Of a stretch of 64,000 bases of DNA, positions 7,369 through 16,751 are shown in pieces (positions within the stretch are counted from its first letter, which is position 1; every line of letters starts with the position of its first letter). A program made the translations under genes and the position numbers. Origin of the DNA: Phycisphaerales bacterium (GTDB lineage Bacteria; Planctomycetota; Phycisphaerae; Phycisphaerales; UBA1924); contig JAVJNT010000001.1 of NCBI GenBank assembly GCA_040217175.1, forward strand, positions 992,001-1,056,000. The letters run 5' to 3'. The notes under the pieces are model-generated. The model was not told where the DNA came from. It saw nothing but the letters and a program-made list of their open reading frames with translations, and did no database searches.

Positions 7369-9078
7369 ATGAAGTACCCACGCCTGACGTCGTTCGTCGC
7401 ACCTGCGCTGCTCCTTGCGAGTTCGGCTTGCCTCGCGCAAGAGATCGCCCCGGCGACGCCACGCGAGGCCGCAATCGAGCAACTCGCTGACGATCCAGCG
7501 GCCGCGCTTGCTGCGGCAACTCGCCAGCGCGACGCGGCCATCGCGGCCTGGCCAACGACCCAGGTCGCCGACCTCGTCGACGCGGTCGAGCACCACGCCA
7601 TCGTCGCGATGATTGGTGATCTTCCGGCCTCGGCCCGGAGCCTCATGCTCGATGTTTGGGCATCGCACCCGGAGTTCGTCGGCGCGCTCGCCCGCGTCAT
7701 CACCGACACGAACGACGGATCGTCGGTCGCCACCATCGCACAGGCCATCGCGGTCGGCCAGCCGGACGCATTGAGCGACTACCCCGAACTGGCCGCGGCG
7801 GTGTGCGTCGTGCTCGACCGGCCGCGCGAGTACCCCGGGCTCGGATCGATCCTGCCTGCGGCGCCGGATGTTTTCGAAGCCCTCGTGTTCGCACACCAGG
7901 ACCGCCGCGTCATGGCGCTACCGCTCGACCGGCTGCCCGCCGAGGTGCTTACGTTCATGACCGACAGCGCCCTGACGGGCGAGGGCATCCGCACGATCAT
8001 CCAAGATCGCCGCCAGCGCGAGCCCTTGGAGCTGTACCGTCTGGTTACGTACCGACAAGCAAGCCTGCTCGAAGGCGAAGCGGCGCTGCCCCCCGAAGAA
8101 TTCAGCTTCGAGCGCATCCAAGAGCGCGGCGGGCTCGGGCCGCTCCGCAGCTTCTACGCCGAGCAGTTGGGCCAAGCCTTCGGCTATCCCGTCGCACTCG
8201 CAACCGGCCATCTGGGCGACGAGCGCTTCCTGGCGCCCGTCTTCCTCGAGCAGGGTCGCCGAGGCTACCTCTGGAACCTTGACGCCATTGCCGACCATGC
8301 GGGCCTGGCGTTCGGTGCGACGCAGCATCCGGTCACGAACGAGCCACTGCCGCTCGCCGAATTGCTTCTGACCGCCGATCTCGCCGAAGCGGGCCCGGCA
8401 TCCACTCGCACGGCGTGGGCCTTGCATGAGGCTACGCAGTCGGCCGCACCGAGCGTCCGCCCCGGTCTGATTTCGGCGACCGTCGATGCTACCCCCGGAT
8501 TCGCCGACGCGTGGCGCGCCTGGCTCGTGCTCCAGCTCGAGCAGGCTTCCGGCGAGCCCGACGGCGTCCAGCGGGTGCTCACCGACTTCTTCGGTCGCCT
8601 CGATCGGCGCTCACCCCTCTTCGCCACGCGCACGGCGCTGGACGCCATCGCCGAGATGGACGATGACCAACTGGCCGTGCTCGAGTGGCTCTCGCTCACG
8701 GCTCGACGTGACCCCCATCGCTACGCGGCCGCCCAGCTTGCCCTCGGCGACCTGCTGCTCTCACAGGGCGATCGTGCTGCGGCGAGCAAGGCGTACGAGG
8801 ACCTCGTCAATCGCCAGGCCGACGAGACGCCACTGGCCCTCGACGCAATCTCTCGGCTCGACACGATGTTCACCCAGGACGGTCGGGCCGATGAGCTGCT
8901 CTCGTTCTACGGCCGGACGCACCGCCGCTTTCGCGCCCCACGAACGTCGCAGGAGGCCGAAGTCCGGGCCAGCGGGTTCATGGTCGTCGGCGAGCGGTAC
9001 GAGGCGCTCCTGCGCGCCGCCGGGCGAGACCGCGAGGCCGACCGCCTGCGTCGCCAGCTCGACCGCGCGATTCCGTAA
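7369..9078 (+). CDS. Secreted helical-repeat (TPR-like) protein
   Basis: 569 residues from the ATG at 7369. A signal peptide (LLLASSACLAQE) ends near residue 24. The rest is predominantly Ala/Leu/Arg-rich alpha-helical. TPR-like helical pairs are clearest at ~460-530 (QLALGDLLLSQGDRAAASKAYEDL). No catalytic motif is visible. Likely a periplasmic scaffold or assembly protein, but the family is not recognised. It follows nuoB by 79 bp in the same direction. Confidence 0.75.
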   Translation: MKYPRLTSFVAPALLLASSACLAQEIAPATPREAAIEQLADDPAAALAAATRQRDAAIAAWPTTQVADLVDAVEHHAIVAMIGDLPASARSLMLDVWASHPEFVGALARVITDTNDGSSVATIAQAIAVGQPDALSDYPELAAAVCVVLDRPREYPGLGSILPAAPDVFEALVFAHQDRRVMALPLDRLPAEVLTFMTDSALTGEGIRTIIQDRRQREPLELYRLVTYRQASLLEGEAALPPEEFSFERIQERGGLGPLRSFYAEQLGQAFGYPVALATGHLGDERFLAPVFLEQGRRGYLWNLDAIADHAGLAFGATQHPVTNEPLPLAELLLTADLAEAGPASTRTAWALHEATQSAAPSVRPGLISATVDATPGFADAWRAWLVLQLEQASGEPDGVQRVLTDFFGRLDRRSPLFATRTALDAIAEMDDDQLAVLEWLSLTARRDPHRYAAAQLALGDLLLSQGDRAAASKAYEDLVNRQADETPLALDAISRLDTMFTQDGRADELLSFYGRTHRRFRAPRTSQEAEVRASGFMVVGERYEALLRAAGRDREADRLRRQLDRAIP

Positions 9079-9090
9079 GCGCCCACCTTA

Positions 9091-9116
9091 CGCAAAAGCC
9101 CCAGCAAGGCTGGGGC
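9091..9116 (-). terminator. Intrinsic terminator of rpmH
   Basis: Read on the minus strand, GCCCCAGC-CTT-GCTGGGGC (9098-9116) is a perfect 8-bp GC-rich hairpin followed directly by TTTTGCG. It lies 43 bp after the rpmH stop and may also affect transcripts of the plus-strand TPR gene. Confidence 0.8.
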
Positions 9117-9158
9117 GGATGATCGTCGCTGGATGGTGTCGAGCGGGGTGCTTTGAAA

Positions 9159-9296
9159 TCACTTCTTGAAGTTGATCGCGCGGCCGATGCGGCGGCGGCG
9201 GTTGATGATCTTGCGGCCGCCCTTGGTCCGCATGCGGGCGCGGAAGCCCATCTTGCGGGCCCGAGAAAGCTTGCTGAGGCGACGGGGATAATGCAT
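9159..9296 (-). CDS. rpmH: 50S ribosomal protein L34
   Basis: 45 residues: short, very basic, with the L34 core (KMGFRARMRTKGGRKIINRR). The N-terminus MHYPRRLSKLSRAR is longer than the usual MKRTFQPS and lacks its Pro-Ser, but the alignment of the basic helix is clear. The start is the only ATG upstream of the conserved part that gives a family-like length. No rnpA follows: the 80 bp beyond the stop hold only a terminator, so the common rpmH-rnpA operon is absent here. Transcribed away from rnc. Confidence 0.9.
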   Translation of the reverse strand: MHYPRRLSKLSRARKMGFRARMRTKGGRKIINRRRRIGRAINFKK

Positions 9297-9353
9297 GGCT
9301 CGAAACCTCGGGATAACCCTTGCGTACCAGTCCATCCGCTCTGCGGGGCGGTG

Positions 9354-9382
9354 AGTATAGGCCATGCGTTGACGGGGGCCAA
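9354..9382 (-). promoter_or_regulatory. Candidate sigma-70 promoter of rpmH
   Basis: On the minus strand TTGGCC (-35, 9377-9382) and TATACT (-10, 9354-9359) are separated by 17 bp, about 58 bp upstream of the rpmH start. Confidence 0.55.
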
Positions 9383-9421
9383 GCATTGGGCAAACATGCC
9401 CAGATCGCGGCTCAAAATCGC

Positions 9422-9450
9422 TTGGCGACAGGCCGATGATCGTGTAGACT
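9422..9450 (+). promoter_or_regulatory. Candidate sigma-70 promoter of rnc
   Basis: TTGGCG (9422-9427) and TAGACT (9445-9450) with a 17-bp spacer, about 130 bp upstream of the rnc start. It has the same TTGGC -35 form as the divergent rpmH promoter. Confidence 0.45.
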
Positions 9451-9579
9451 GGATTGATCCGGGTTCCCGCATCCCGCCGTCGGCGGTGCACCGTGCTGGT
9501 CGACCGCGAGATGCTGGAATCACCTGGCTGTTGTTCGAGCCGGCCGCCTCCGGATGGTGCCGGTGATGCCGAGGTGTCC

Positions 9580-10323
9580 ATGCAAGATTCCGGCGAGCTG
9601 TGCGTCGAGACCGCCGAGCGCGCGATCGGCTACAGGTTCAAGAACTCATGCCTGCTGGTGAAAGCGCTGACGCACGCGTCGGTCACCGATGCGCGCGTCG
9701 ACTCGAACGAGCGGCTCGAGTTCCTGGGCGATTCGGTCCTCGGCCTCGTCACGAGCGAGCGCATCTTCACGCTCTTTCCGAACCTGCTCGAAGGCGAGAT
9801 GACCAAGATCAAGTCGACGGCCGTCTCGCGACGGACGTGCGCCGACATCGCCGATGCAATGGGCCTGATCGAGCTCCTGCTGCTCGGCAAGGGCATGCGG
9901 GCCGGCGCGCCGCTGCCACGCTCGCTGGCGGCCGCGGCGCTGGAAGCCATCATCGCGGCGATCTACCTCGACGGCGGACTCGACGCGGCCCGCGAATTCC
10001 TCGCGCCGCACCTCGACCCGTGCATCCAAAAGGCGGCGCGCCTGGGCCACCAGGAGAACTTCAAGAGCGTGCTGCAACAGCACGCCCAGCAGCAGCTCGG
10101 CTCGACCCCCCACTACCGCGTCATCGACGAGCAGGGGCCCGACCACGCCAAGAGCTTCAAGATTGCCGTCGAGATCGACGGCCACCAGTACCCCGCGCAA
10201 TGGGGCCAGAGCAAGAAGCGGGCCGAGCAGCTCGCGGCCCTCGAGGCGCTGCGCGAGTTCGGGCTTATCGAGCGGACCCATGACGGCGAGATCCGGCTCA
10301 TCGAGCCAGCAGACGCCAAGTAG
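9580..10323 (+). CDS. rnc: Ribonuclease III
   Basis: 247 residues. The catalytic domain (~10-155) carries the signature NERLEFLGDSVLGL with the metal-binding Glu and Asp, and the second acidic cluster in AALEAIIAAIYLDGG. A C-terminal double-stranded RNA-binding domain (~165-235) contains YRVIDEQGPDHAKSF and the KKRAEQLAALEAL helix. It cleaves double-stranded RNA in rRNA maturation and antisense regulation. The ATG at 9580 fits the usual family start; the reading frame stays open upstream but that part looks non-coding. It converges with the EEP lipoprotein gene 15 bp downstream. Confidence 0.95.
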   Translation: MQDSGELCVETAERAIGYRFKNSCLLVKALTHASVTDARVDSNERLEFLGDSVLGLVTSERIFTLFPNLLEGEMTKIKSTAVSRRTCADIADAMGLIELLLLGKGMRAGAPLPRSLAAAALEAIIAAIYLDGGLDAAREFLAPHLDPCIQKAARLGHQENFKSVLQQHAQQQLGSTPHYRVIDEQGPDHAKSFKIAVEIDGHQYPAQWGQSKKRAEQLAALEALREFGLIERTHDGEIRLIEPADAK

Positions 10324-10338
10324 GCCGGTTTTCCAGGA

Positions 10339-11904
10339 CTACTCCAAGGGACGAACGTCGAGCACCACCGGCAGGTGGTCGCTCGCGGCCGTATCCCCGG
10401 CGTCGAGGCCCAGGCGTGCCAGTGCGGCCTCGCTCAGCACGCCCGTGTCGAAGACGAACGCGTTCACGGCCTCCGACGTCGCGTCGCTGTACAGCAAGAA
10501 GTCGAGTCGGCCTGGCGTGAACGTGTTGCCCGCGTCGTACCAGGTAAACATGGCCTGGTCGCCCAAACGCATCGGCTCGCTCACGGCCAGCGCCGATCCA
10601 TCAAGATCCGCACCGGCGGCGATCGCGTCGAGCGGCGGACGCGAGCCAACCAGATTGAGGTCTCCGCCCAGGACCACGCCCCACGCCTCGCTGCCCGCGC
10701 CCTGGCCGAGCGCCTCGGCCACCAGGTCGGCGATGGCGGCTGCCTCGGCCGAGCGTTGCCGGTCCTCGCGGCTGTCCTTGGTGCCGCAGCACTTCAGGTG
10801 CGTCGAGCCGACGGCGAGCGGCCCCAACGGGGTGTCTGCAAGCCCACCGACGAACCGTAGTGCGTTCTGGGCGTTGACGGGGTTGGGCGTGTCGAGCGGC
10901 GTCAGCACCGAGAGCGGGTGTTTTGAGGCAACCGCCACGCCCCAGGCCGGGCCCTTGAGCACGTGCCAGTCGGTCGCGTCGTCGACGTGAGCAATGAGCC
11001 ACGCCTTGATCGCGTTGGCATCGCCCTCGACCCACTCCTGGAACAGCAAGACGTCGGGATCGAGCGCGCTGATGACGCGTGCGAACGGCTCGGGATCCTT
11101 AACCGGGCTCGAATGCTCGACGTTGTACGCGACGACACGCACCGAGTCGTCGGGCCGAACGGGCACACGGGCGTCCTGCTTTTCCAGCGGCCGGGCGGAG
11201 GTCGCATCGAGCTCGAACGGGTCGGCCCAGGCGGTCACTCGCCCACGCCCATCGTGCATGACAACGACGCCGGCGATTCGGCCCGAGCCGCCCAGGCCCG
11301 GCGTTTCGAGACCCAGCCGCTCGGCCGAGCCGCGATCGATGCGGACCTCGTACCACTCGGCCGCATGCGTGGGCGTGAACGAAAAGCCAAGGTCCTCGTG
11401 CTTCACGACGCGGGCCGTGCCGTCGGGCTGGTGTACGCGGAACATGACGCCCGAGCCAGGTCTGGGCGCGTCGACCTCTCGCGGCGAAAGGATGATCTCG
11501 ATGTCGGCGCCGATGCCGCCGCGGACGACGGGGTCCTCAAGCGTCCGGCCCGTCTCGGGGTTGCCGTCGGCGTCGAGATAGATCGCCACGGGCGTGTCCA
11601 TGCTCTGCAGGGTGCGCGTCGGGCCCTCGAGCTTGAATCGCAGGTACAGCCAGTTGGCGTCGGCCACCGCGGCGACGTCTTCAGGCCATTCGCTGACGTC
11701 GCCATCGAGCGTTACCGTCTGGCTGCCGCTCCAGGAGACCGGCTCGAGCACGGTCACGGCCGTCGCGGGCGCGGTGGGCGGTGTCGTGGCGGTCGAGACC
11801 GTCTCGGCGGGCGGCGACTCCTCGGAGCAGGCCGCGAGGACGAACCCAGTCAGGGCCAGGCCGAGGGCGAGCGGGCGGATCGAGCGAAGGGCGTGTCGGT
11901 TCAT
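10339..11904 (-). CDS. Secreted EEP-family phosphoesterase lipoprotein
   Basis: 521 residues. A lipoprotein signal ends in FVLAAC (Cys26). After a Thr/Ala/Pro-rich linker, residues ~55-240 form a beta domain resembling the carbohydrate-binding/DOMON-like domain seen in some secreted enzymes (VTLDGDVSEWPEDVAAVADANWLYLRF). The C-terminal EEP domain (~265-520) shows AYNVEHS, LFQEW with the catalytic Glu, STHLKCCG, LGGDLNL with Asp-Asn, and ASDHLPVV with the final Asp-His. So the catalytic set is complete. The start is supported by a TA-type -10 box 6 nt upstream. Substrate unknown. Confidence 0.85.
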   Translation of the reverse strand: MNRHALRSIRPLALGLALTGFVLAACSEESPPAETVSTATTPPTAPATAVTVLEPVSWSGSQTVTLDGDVSEWPEDVAAVADANWLYLRFKLEGPTRTLQSMDTPVAIYLDADGNPETGRTLEDPVVRGGIGADIEIILSPREVDAPRPGSGVMFRVHQPDGTARVVKHEDLGFSFTPTHAAEWYEVRIDRGSAERLGLETPGLGGSGRIAGVVVMHDGRGRVTAWADPFELDATSARPLEKQDARVPVRPDDSVRVVAYNVEHSSPVKDPEPFARVISALDPDVLLFQEWVEGDANAIKAWLIAHVDDATDWHVLKGPAWGVAVASKHPLSVLTPLDTPNPVNAQNALRFVGGLADTPLGPLAVGSTHLKCCGTKDSREDRQRSAEAAAIADLVAEALGQGAGSEAWGVVLGGDLNLVGSRPPLDAIAAGADLDGSALAVSEPMRLGDQAMFTWYDAGNTFTPGRLDFLLYSDATSEAVNAFVFDTGVLSEAALARLGLDAGDTAASDHLPVVLDVRPLE

Positions 11905-11910
11905 CGCACA

Positions 11911-11916
11911 ACCGTA
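11911..11916 (-). promoter_or_regulatory. TA-type -10 box of EEP lipoprotein gene
   Basis: TACGGT on the minus strand ends 6 nt before the ATG (11904); no SD. This fits a leaderless transcript. Confidence 0.45.
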
Positions 11917-11984
11917 CCCCTGCGAAGCGGGGGCAGGCAAAGACTCACGAAAACCTCACACTCGCCAGACCGACGCAGAGCGGA

Positions 11985-12935
11985 TCACCCGCCGCCGGCG
12001 ACCATCGCCGTGATGATCGTGGCAATCATGCCCACGCCCATGACCAGCGTGAGCACGATGAGCCAGCGCTGGGCTCCGGTCAGGGCCCGCCCGATGCGGG
12101 CATCCCGCTCGGCCTCGTGGCGACGCATGGCGTCGATGGCGGACGCCAGACGGTCGTTGGTCCCAGAGACGGCCAGGATGGTCTGGTTGATCTCGGTCAG
12201 GCTTTGGGCGAGCTTCTCCTCGCGCTGCGTGGCGCGCTCGATGGCCTTGAAGATCTCGTCGAGCCTCGAGCTCTGGGCCGAGAGGGCCCGCTCGACCTTC
12301 TCGTGGCCCTTGAACTGGTTGGCCTTGAGCTCGTCGATCGATGCCAGCATGGTGTCGATGCGCTCGCGGATCTCGGGCAGGGCGGCGGCCGACTCCCGGA
12401 TCTGGTCGAGCACGCCCATGGCCTGGTCGAAGCGACCGCCCTGGGCGTCCACGTGCGTGCGCAGCTTCTCGATGAGGTCGACGACCTCGCCGATCTCGGG
12501 GCCGGTCGCCTCGGGCACGGACTCGGACACGGGCGCAATGTCCTTCGGCTCCGGAGCTGCCGCAGGCTTCGTCGCAGCCTTCGGCTCGGGGCGAACCAGC
12601 CCCAGGCTCGAATCATCCATATCGTCGATCAGCGAACTGGTGCCCAGCGCGAGATCGTCGTCGGGCTCGGTCGGCTTCTCGGTGGGGCGATCGGGTGCGA
12701 ACACCTCAATGGGCTTTGCCGGCGAAGCAGGAAACTTGGGCTTGTCGGCGACCGCGGTGGCGGTGCCGGAGGCCGCGGGCTTGCCTGCGAGCTTCATGGA
12801 TGCGGTAGCTCCGGGCCGGGGCGCTGTACGCCGGTCCTTTGCGGGCCGGCTCGCCTTGGGCTTCTTCTGGGGCAGGGGCTCGCCGGCGTGCTGCGGGTGG
12901 GTCAAGACGCGCATGAATCGTTGGAACAGGGTCAA
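11985..12935 (-). CDS. Coiled-coil protein with C-terminal transmembrane anchor
   Basis: 316 residues from a TTG start. A basic, Pro/Ala/Lys-rich N-terminal half (~1-150) is probably disordered. It is followed by a long amphipathic coiled coil (~150-285) and a single C-terminal hydrophobic helix (WLIVLTLVMGVGMIATIITAMVA), so the protein is tail-anchored with its bulk in the cytoplasm. The TTG at 12935 is preferred because GGGAG lies 7 nt upstream and the protein then begins MTLFQRFMRVL; an ATG at 13004 in the same frame lacks an SD. Function unknown; the architecture recalls envelope-associated coiled-coil proteins. Confidence 0.75.
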   Translation of the reverse strand: MTLFQRFMRVLTHPQHAGEPLPQKKPKASRPAKDRRTAPRPGATASMKLAGKPAASGTATAVADKPKFPASPAKPIEVFAPDRPTEKPTEPDDDLALGTSSLIDDMDDSSLGLVRPEPKAATKPAAAPEPKDIAPVSESVPEATGPEIGEVVDLIEKLRTHVDAQGGRFDQAMGVLDQIRESAAALPEIRERIDTMLASIDELKANQFKGHEKVERALSAQSSRLDEIFKAIERATQREEKLAQSLTEINQTILAVSGTNDRLASAIDAMRRHEAERDARIGRALTGAQRWLIVLTLVMGVGMIATIITAMVAGGG

Positions 12936-12942
12936 CTCGTCG

Positions 12943-12947
12943 CTCCC
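12943..12947 (-). promoter_or_regulatory. SD that selects a TTG start
   Basis: GGGAG on the minus strand, 7 nt before TTG (12935). It argues for the TTG over the in-frame ATG at 13004. Confidence 0.6.
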
Positions 12948-13067
12948 TCGGTAGACCTGTGCAAACCCTGGCGTGACTCCCACGCCAGACCCTGTTTGTA
13001 GCATCGACCGGCCGCGAGCCGGGCCGCCAGAATCCCACGTTTGCTGAAATCTCGCGAGGATTGGCGG

Positions 13068-13565
13068 CTATCGCTCACGCACGGCCGTCGAGACCGTGGT
13101 CGAGCTGATGCGGCTCTCGTCCTGGAACTGGACCTCGAGCCGGCCTTGGCGCAGGCTCTGACCCTCGCGCACGCCCTCGCCGGTCGCGCGCAGCGAGAAG
13201 CGGATCGGCGTGACCTCGCCCGCGGGGATCGGCGTCTCGAAGCGGTAGACCCGGTAGTCGGTCGCGGGCTCGCTGGTTGTGAACGGCGGCTCGACCCGAT
13301 CGACCGAGAAACCCATCAGGAACCCCATCTCGATGGTGATCGCCGACAGCACGCGGTCTTCGGGACCATCGTTGCGCACGCGGACGGTCATCTCGATCGA
13401 ATCGCCGACCTGAACGCTCTGGGGCGTCTCGGCGCTGACGTTAATCCCCTCGGGCGCCCAGATGATGTATGGCCCCAAGAACCAGACTGCAACGCCCCAC
13501 GCCGCGAGCGAGGCGACGGCGACCATCGCACCGACGACGAGGATGACCTGGATCGCGCGCTTCAT
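13068..13565 (-). CDS. Membrane-anchored hypothetical protein
   Basis: 165 residues. An N-terminal hydrophobic segment (residues ~5-30) serves as signal anchor. The remainder is a beta-sandwich-like domain with repeated pattern (VGDSIEMTVRVRNDGPEDRVL) reminiscent of CARDB-like or Ig-like extracellular modules. It follows the aldolase gene by 18 bp on the same strand and may be co-transcribed. Family not recognised. Confidence 0.7.
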   Translation of the reverse strand: MKRAIQVILVVGAMVAVASLAAWGVAVWFLGPYIIWAPEGINVSAETPQSVQVGDSIEMTVRVRNDGPEDRVLSAITIEMGFLMGFSVDRVEPPFTTSEPATDYRVYRFETPIPAGEVTPIRFSLRATGEGVREGQSLRQGRLEVQFQDESRISSTTVSTAVRER

Positions 13566-13583
13566 CTCGGGCTTTTGGCTCGC

Positions 13584-14708
13584 TTAGGCAATGGTGACGT
13601 TCGAGTCGAGGTAGACGTCCTGGATGGCGTGGAGCAGCGCAACGCCGTCCTTCATGGGTCGCTGGAAGGCCTTGCGGCCCGAGATCAGCCCCATGCCGCC
13701 GGCGCGCTTGTTGATGACCGCCGTGCGGACGGCATCGTGCAGGTCGCTCTCGCCCTTGCTCTCGCCGCCGGAGTTGATCAGCGGCACACGGCCCATGTAG
13801 CAATTCGCCAGCTGGTATCGCACCAGCTCGATGGGGTGGCCGCCCTGACCATGCTCGTCGCCGCCGGCGAGCTTGGTGTAGATCTCGTTGCGGAACTTGC
13901 CGTAGCTGCTATCACCGGTGTTGAGCGCCACGTAGCCACCGTTCTTGGTCGCGAGCTTCTGCTTGACGATGTCGGCCTGGATCGTCGCGCCCAGGTGGTT
14001 GGCCTGGCCGGTCAAGTCGGCGCTGTCGTGGTAGTCGGTCTTCTTGCCATCCGGCCCGGTGGCCTTGAATGCGTCGTTGCGCGTGTAGCACCAGAGCACC
14101 GTGACCATGCCGAGCGCGTGGGCGTGGGCGAACATCTCGCTGACGTACTGGATCTGCTCGCGCGAGTTGTCGCTGCCGAAGTAGATCGTCGCGCCCACCG
14201 CAATGGCGCCCATCTCGTAGCACTGCTGGACCGTGCCGTAGAGCGTCTGGCTGTGCACGTTGGGATAGGTCAGCAGCTCGTTGTGGTTGAACTTCACGAG
14301 GAACGGGATCTTGTGGGCGTACTTGCGCGAGACCGAGCCCAGCACGCCGAAGGTCGAAGCCACGGCGTTGCAGCCGCCCTCGATGGCGAGCTTCACGATG
14401 TTCTCGGGATCGAAGTACGCCGGGTTGGGCGCAAAGCTGGCGCCCGCCGAGTGCTCCACGCCCTGGTCGACGGGCAGGATGCTGACGTACCCGGTGCCTC
14501 CGAGGCGGCCGTGGTTGAGCATGGTCTGGTAGTTTCGCAGCACCGGCACGGGCCGGTCGCCCTGGGCCACGACGCGGTCGATGAAGTCGGGGCCGGGCAG
14601 GTAGAGCGAGCCCTTGTCGAAGCCCGTGGCCGAGTAGCCCAGCAGGCCGTCGGCCTCGCTGCCGAGGATGGAGGCGATGTCCGTACTGGAGGCTGTCGCG
14701 GCGGTCAT
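13584..14708 (-). CDS. fbaB: Class I fructose-bisphosphate aldolase (FbaB/DhnA type)
   Basis: 374 residues from the ATG at 14708. It matches the DhnA-type class I aldolases by length and by segments such as [21 protein letters not shown] and NSGGES. These enzymes interconvert fructose 1,6-bisphosphate with dihydroxyacetone phosphate and glyceraldehyde 3-phosphate through a Schiff-base lysine, without metal. Upstream in-frame ATGs (14807, 14759) add a basic, Pro-rich extension that does not look like coding sequence. Glycolysis/gluconeogenesis; pgi also lies in this window but far away. Confidence 0.88.
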   Translation of the reverse strand: MTAATASSTDIASILGSEADGLLGYSATGFDKGSLYLPGPDFIDRVVAQGDRPVPVLRNYQTMLNHGRLGGTGYVSILPVDQGVEHSAGASFAPNPAYFDPENIVKLAIEGGCNAVASTFGVLGSVSRKYAHKIPFLVKFNHNELLTYPNVHSQTLYGTVQQCYEMGAIAVGATIYFGSDNSREQIQYVSEMFAHAHALGMVTVLWCYTRNDAFKATGPDGKKTDYHDSADLTGQANHLGATIQADIVKQKLATKNGGYVALNTGDSSYGKFRNEIYTKLAGGDEHGQGGHPIELVRYQLANCYMGRVPLINSGGESKGESDLHDAVRTAVINKRAGGMGLISGRKAFQRPMKDGVALLHAIQDVYLDSNVTIA

Positions 14709-14896
14709 GGTGGTCACGGTGCGTGGCTCCGGAAAGTCTCGTGGTGCGTGGAGTGGCATGATAGGGCGTGGCCGACCGATAGGGGTTCTACTATTCGGGT
14801 ACTGCAAGGCCCCAACGGTGGCCGACTGATGGCTGGCGCCGCACCACTCGTGGGGTTTGGGCTTCGCCGCCAGACTCGAACAACAAGGAGCCGTTC

Positions 14897-15460
14897 ATGG
14901 AGATGCTGCTCTCGCTCTGGCTGCCGATCCTGGTGGGCGCCGTCGTCGTGTTCTTTGCGAGCTTCCTGGCGTGGGCGATCCTGCCCCACCACAAGCCCGA
15001 CGTGAAGTACCTTCCCGACGAGGACGCGTTGTTCGCGCTGCTCAAGGCCCAGAACGTCGAGCCGGGCCAGTACATGTTCCCCAAGTGCGAACACGCCGAC
15101 GCCAAGAACCCCGAGATGCTGGCCCGCTACAAGGCCGGCCCGTGGGGACTGCTCCGCGTCTGGCCGAGCGAGGTGAACATGGGCAAGAACCTCGCGGCGA
15201 CGTTCACGCTGTTCCTGATCATCACGGCGGTGATTGGCTACCTCGCCGGCGTGGCGTTGCCGAGGGGCGCCGAGTTCATCGACGTCTTCGCTTTCACCGC
15301 CATCGCAGGCGTGCTCGCACACACGGCCGGCGGCATGCTGGGCGAGGTCTGGTTCACCAAGCCGCTGCGAGCCAAGGTCATGGACTTCGTCGACGGCGTT
15401 GTCTACGGCCTACTGACCGGACTCATCTTCGCCCTGCTCTGGCCCGGCCTGCCCGCCTGA
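14897..15460 (+). CDS. Integral membrane protein of unknown function
   Basis: 187 residues. Hydrophobic segments lie at ~5-28, ~100-122, ~128-148 and ~165-183. The linker (about 30-95) contains HHKPDVKYLPDEDAL, a pattern I associate with a hypothetical family widespread in planctomycete and Bacteroidetes genomes. An AAGGAG SD lies 7 nt before the ATG. The 3' end overlaps the convergent beta-lactamase-like gene by 51 bp. Confidence 0.75.
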   Translation: MEMLLSLWLPILVGAVVVFFASFLAWAILPHHKPDVKYLPDEDALFALLKAQNVEPGQYMFPKCEHADAKNPEMLARYKAGPWGLLRVWPSEVNMGKNLAATFTLFLIITAVIGYLAGVALPRGAEFIDVFAFTAIAGVLAHTAGGMLGEVWFTKPLRAKVMDFVDGVVYGLLTGLIFALLWPGLPA

Positions 15461-16675
15461 GGGTTCGTCGAGCGTGTCGCGCAACGCTCGGAGCGCGACG
15501 CCGACTGCCTGATCGCACGCCTGCGCCGCATTCGGCCCGGCGGCGTTGGTGGTCGCCAGCATCACCCAGTCTCGCTCTGGCGCGATCCACGCGGTAGCGA
15601 ACCACATGGTGTTGCTGCCGTTGTGGGTGAGAGCGATGCCGCCGCCCTCGCCGTCGCCCGCCCAGCCACGCCGTCCGACGATCCACCCGGCGGCGAACGT
15701 CTCGACCGGCCGATGCAGCTCGGCATAGTCCTCTTTGCTCAGGCCGAGGGCGTCGCGCCGGCCTTCGGCAAAGTCGTCGCCCCGTGCGTGGGCCATGCAG
15801 AAGCGGCTCCACGCATCGAGCGTCAGGTGCATCGTGCCGGCCGGGCCGAAGGCCGCGGGGTTGTCCGCGGGCAGGCCCCTGGCCCCGGGCTCGGGGAGCT
15901 GCGGCGTCCACGGCAGGTTGCCGCGCCGGCGGTGGCCCATGGGCTGCGCGGGCGCACTCGCGTCGTCGCCGGCGGGCGGAGGACCGAAGCCGAACTCGCC
16001 CGCTTCGATGCCCAGCGGCGTGAGCACGCGCTCGACGACGAGCTCTTCGTAGGCCTGGCCTCCCAGTCGCTCGGCGATGACGCCGGCGACCATGTAGCCC
16101 AGGTTCGAGTAGCGGCCCTGCTGGCCCGGCCCGGGCGCGCTCGACGCTTCGGACAGGCCCTCGAGGATCGCGGCCTCGCGGCCGACTCGCGCCTCCTCGT
16201 CGAAGAGGCGGAGCATCAGCACGCCCGACGGATTCGGCGGGAGCCCGGCCCGGTGGCGCACGAGGTCGGCGATGGTCGCGTTGGCCGCCGTCTCGCTCAT
16301 GTCGCTGGCGAAGTCGGGCAGCGCCTCGGCGAGCGTGTCGGTCCAGGAGAGCCGGCCCTCGGCCACGTACGTTGCCAGCAGCGTCGCGGTGATCGCCTTG
16401 GTGCACGAGCCGATGTGCCAGAGGTCGCCGGGCTCGATCGCGGCCTCGCTGCCCTCCGCGCGCACGCCGGCGTCGGTGCTGGCGACCGTGACGGCTGACC
16501 CCGCCTCGGCGTCCCACGCGTAGCCCCGGGCCGACATGCCGGGCAGGCCGTTCTGGAGGCGGACGACCTCGAGCGGCCCCGCCAGGGGCTGGTCAGTCTC
16601 GTCCTGTGCGAGCGTGGCCGGTGTGGCCAGGACCAGGGCGGCGGCGAGCAATGCAGTGCGGAGGGACGTGAGCAT
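15410..16675 (-). CDS. Serine hydrolase, beta-lactamase/class C family
   Basis: 421 residues with a signal peptide ending near TLAQ (residue ~23). The penicillin-binding/class C fold is marked by the nucleophile motif SCTK (in HIGSCTKAITATLLA), the YSN motif (GRYSNLGYMVAG) and a C-terminal HNGSNTMW in the position of the KTG box. Typical members are D-aminopeptidases, esterases or peptidoglycan carboxypeptidase-like enzymes; true beta-lactamase activity should not be assumed. The start is supported by TACGCT 5 nt upstream. An in-frame extension to an ATG at 16744 is unlikely. Confidence 0.88.
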   Translation of the reverse strand: MLTSLRTALLAAALVLATPATLAQDETDQPLAGPLEVVRLQNGLPGMSARGYAWDAEAGSAVTVASTDAGVRAEGSEAAIEPGDLWHIGSCTKAITATLLATYVAEGRLSWTDTLAEALPDFASDMSETAANATIADLVRHRAGLPPNPSGVLMLRLFDEEARVGREAAILEGLSEASSAPGPGQQGRYSNLGYMVAGVIAERLGGQAYEELVVERVLTPLGIEAGEFGFGPPPAGDDASAPAQPMGHRRRGNLPWTPQLPEPGARGLPADNPAAFGPAGTMHLTLDAWSRFCMAHARGDDFAEGRRDALGLSKEDYAELHRPVETFAAGWIVGRRGWAGDGEGGGIALTHNGSNTMWFATAWIAPERDWVMLATTNAAGPNAAQACDQAVGVALRALRDTLDEPSGGQAGPEQGEDESGQ

Positions 16676-16680
16676 GCGAG

Positions 16681-16686
16681 AGCGTA
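16681..16686 (-). promoter_or_regulatory. TA-type -10 box of the serine hydrolase gene
   Basis: TACGCT on the minus strand, 5 nt before the ATG at 16675; no SD. Confidence 0.45.
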
Positions 16687-16751
16687 CCGGCTGGTCGAGA
16701 GGCCGTGGCACCCTCGCTCTCGACGAAGCTTGCATTTTTTTCATTGGCTAC

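Noticed and set aside
15410-16675. True antibiotic-inactivating beta-lactamase
   Set aside because: The SxxK/YxN/HxG pattern is shared by many esterases and peptidases; sequence gives no reason to prefer beta-lactamase activity.
16675-16744. N-terminal extension of the serine hydrolase to an ATG at 16744
   Set aside because: The extension is basic and precedes a normal signal peptide; TACGCT 5 nt before 16675 marks the start.
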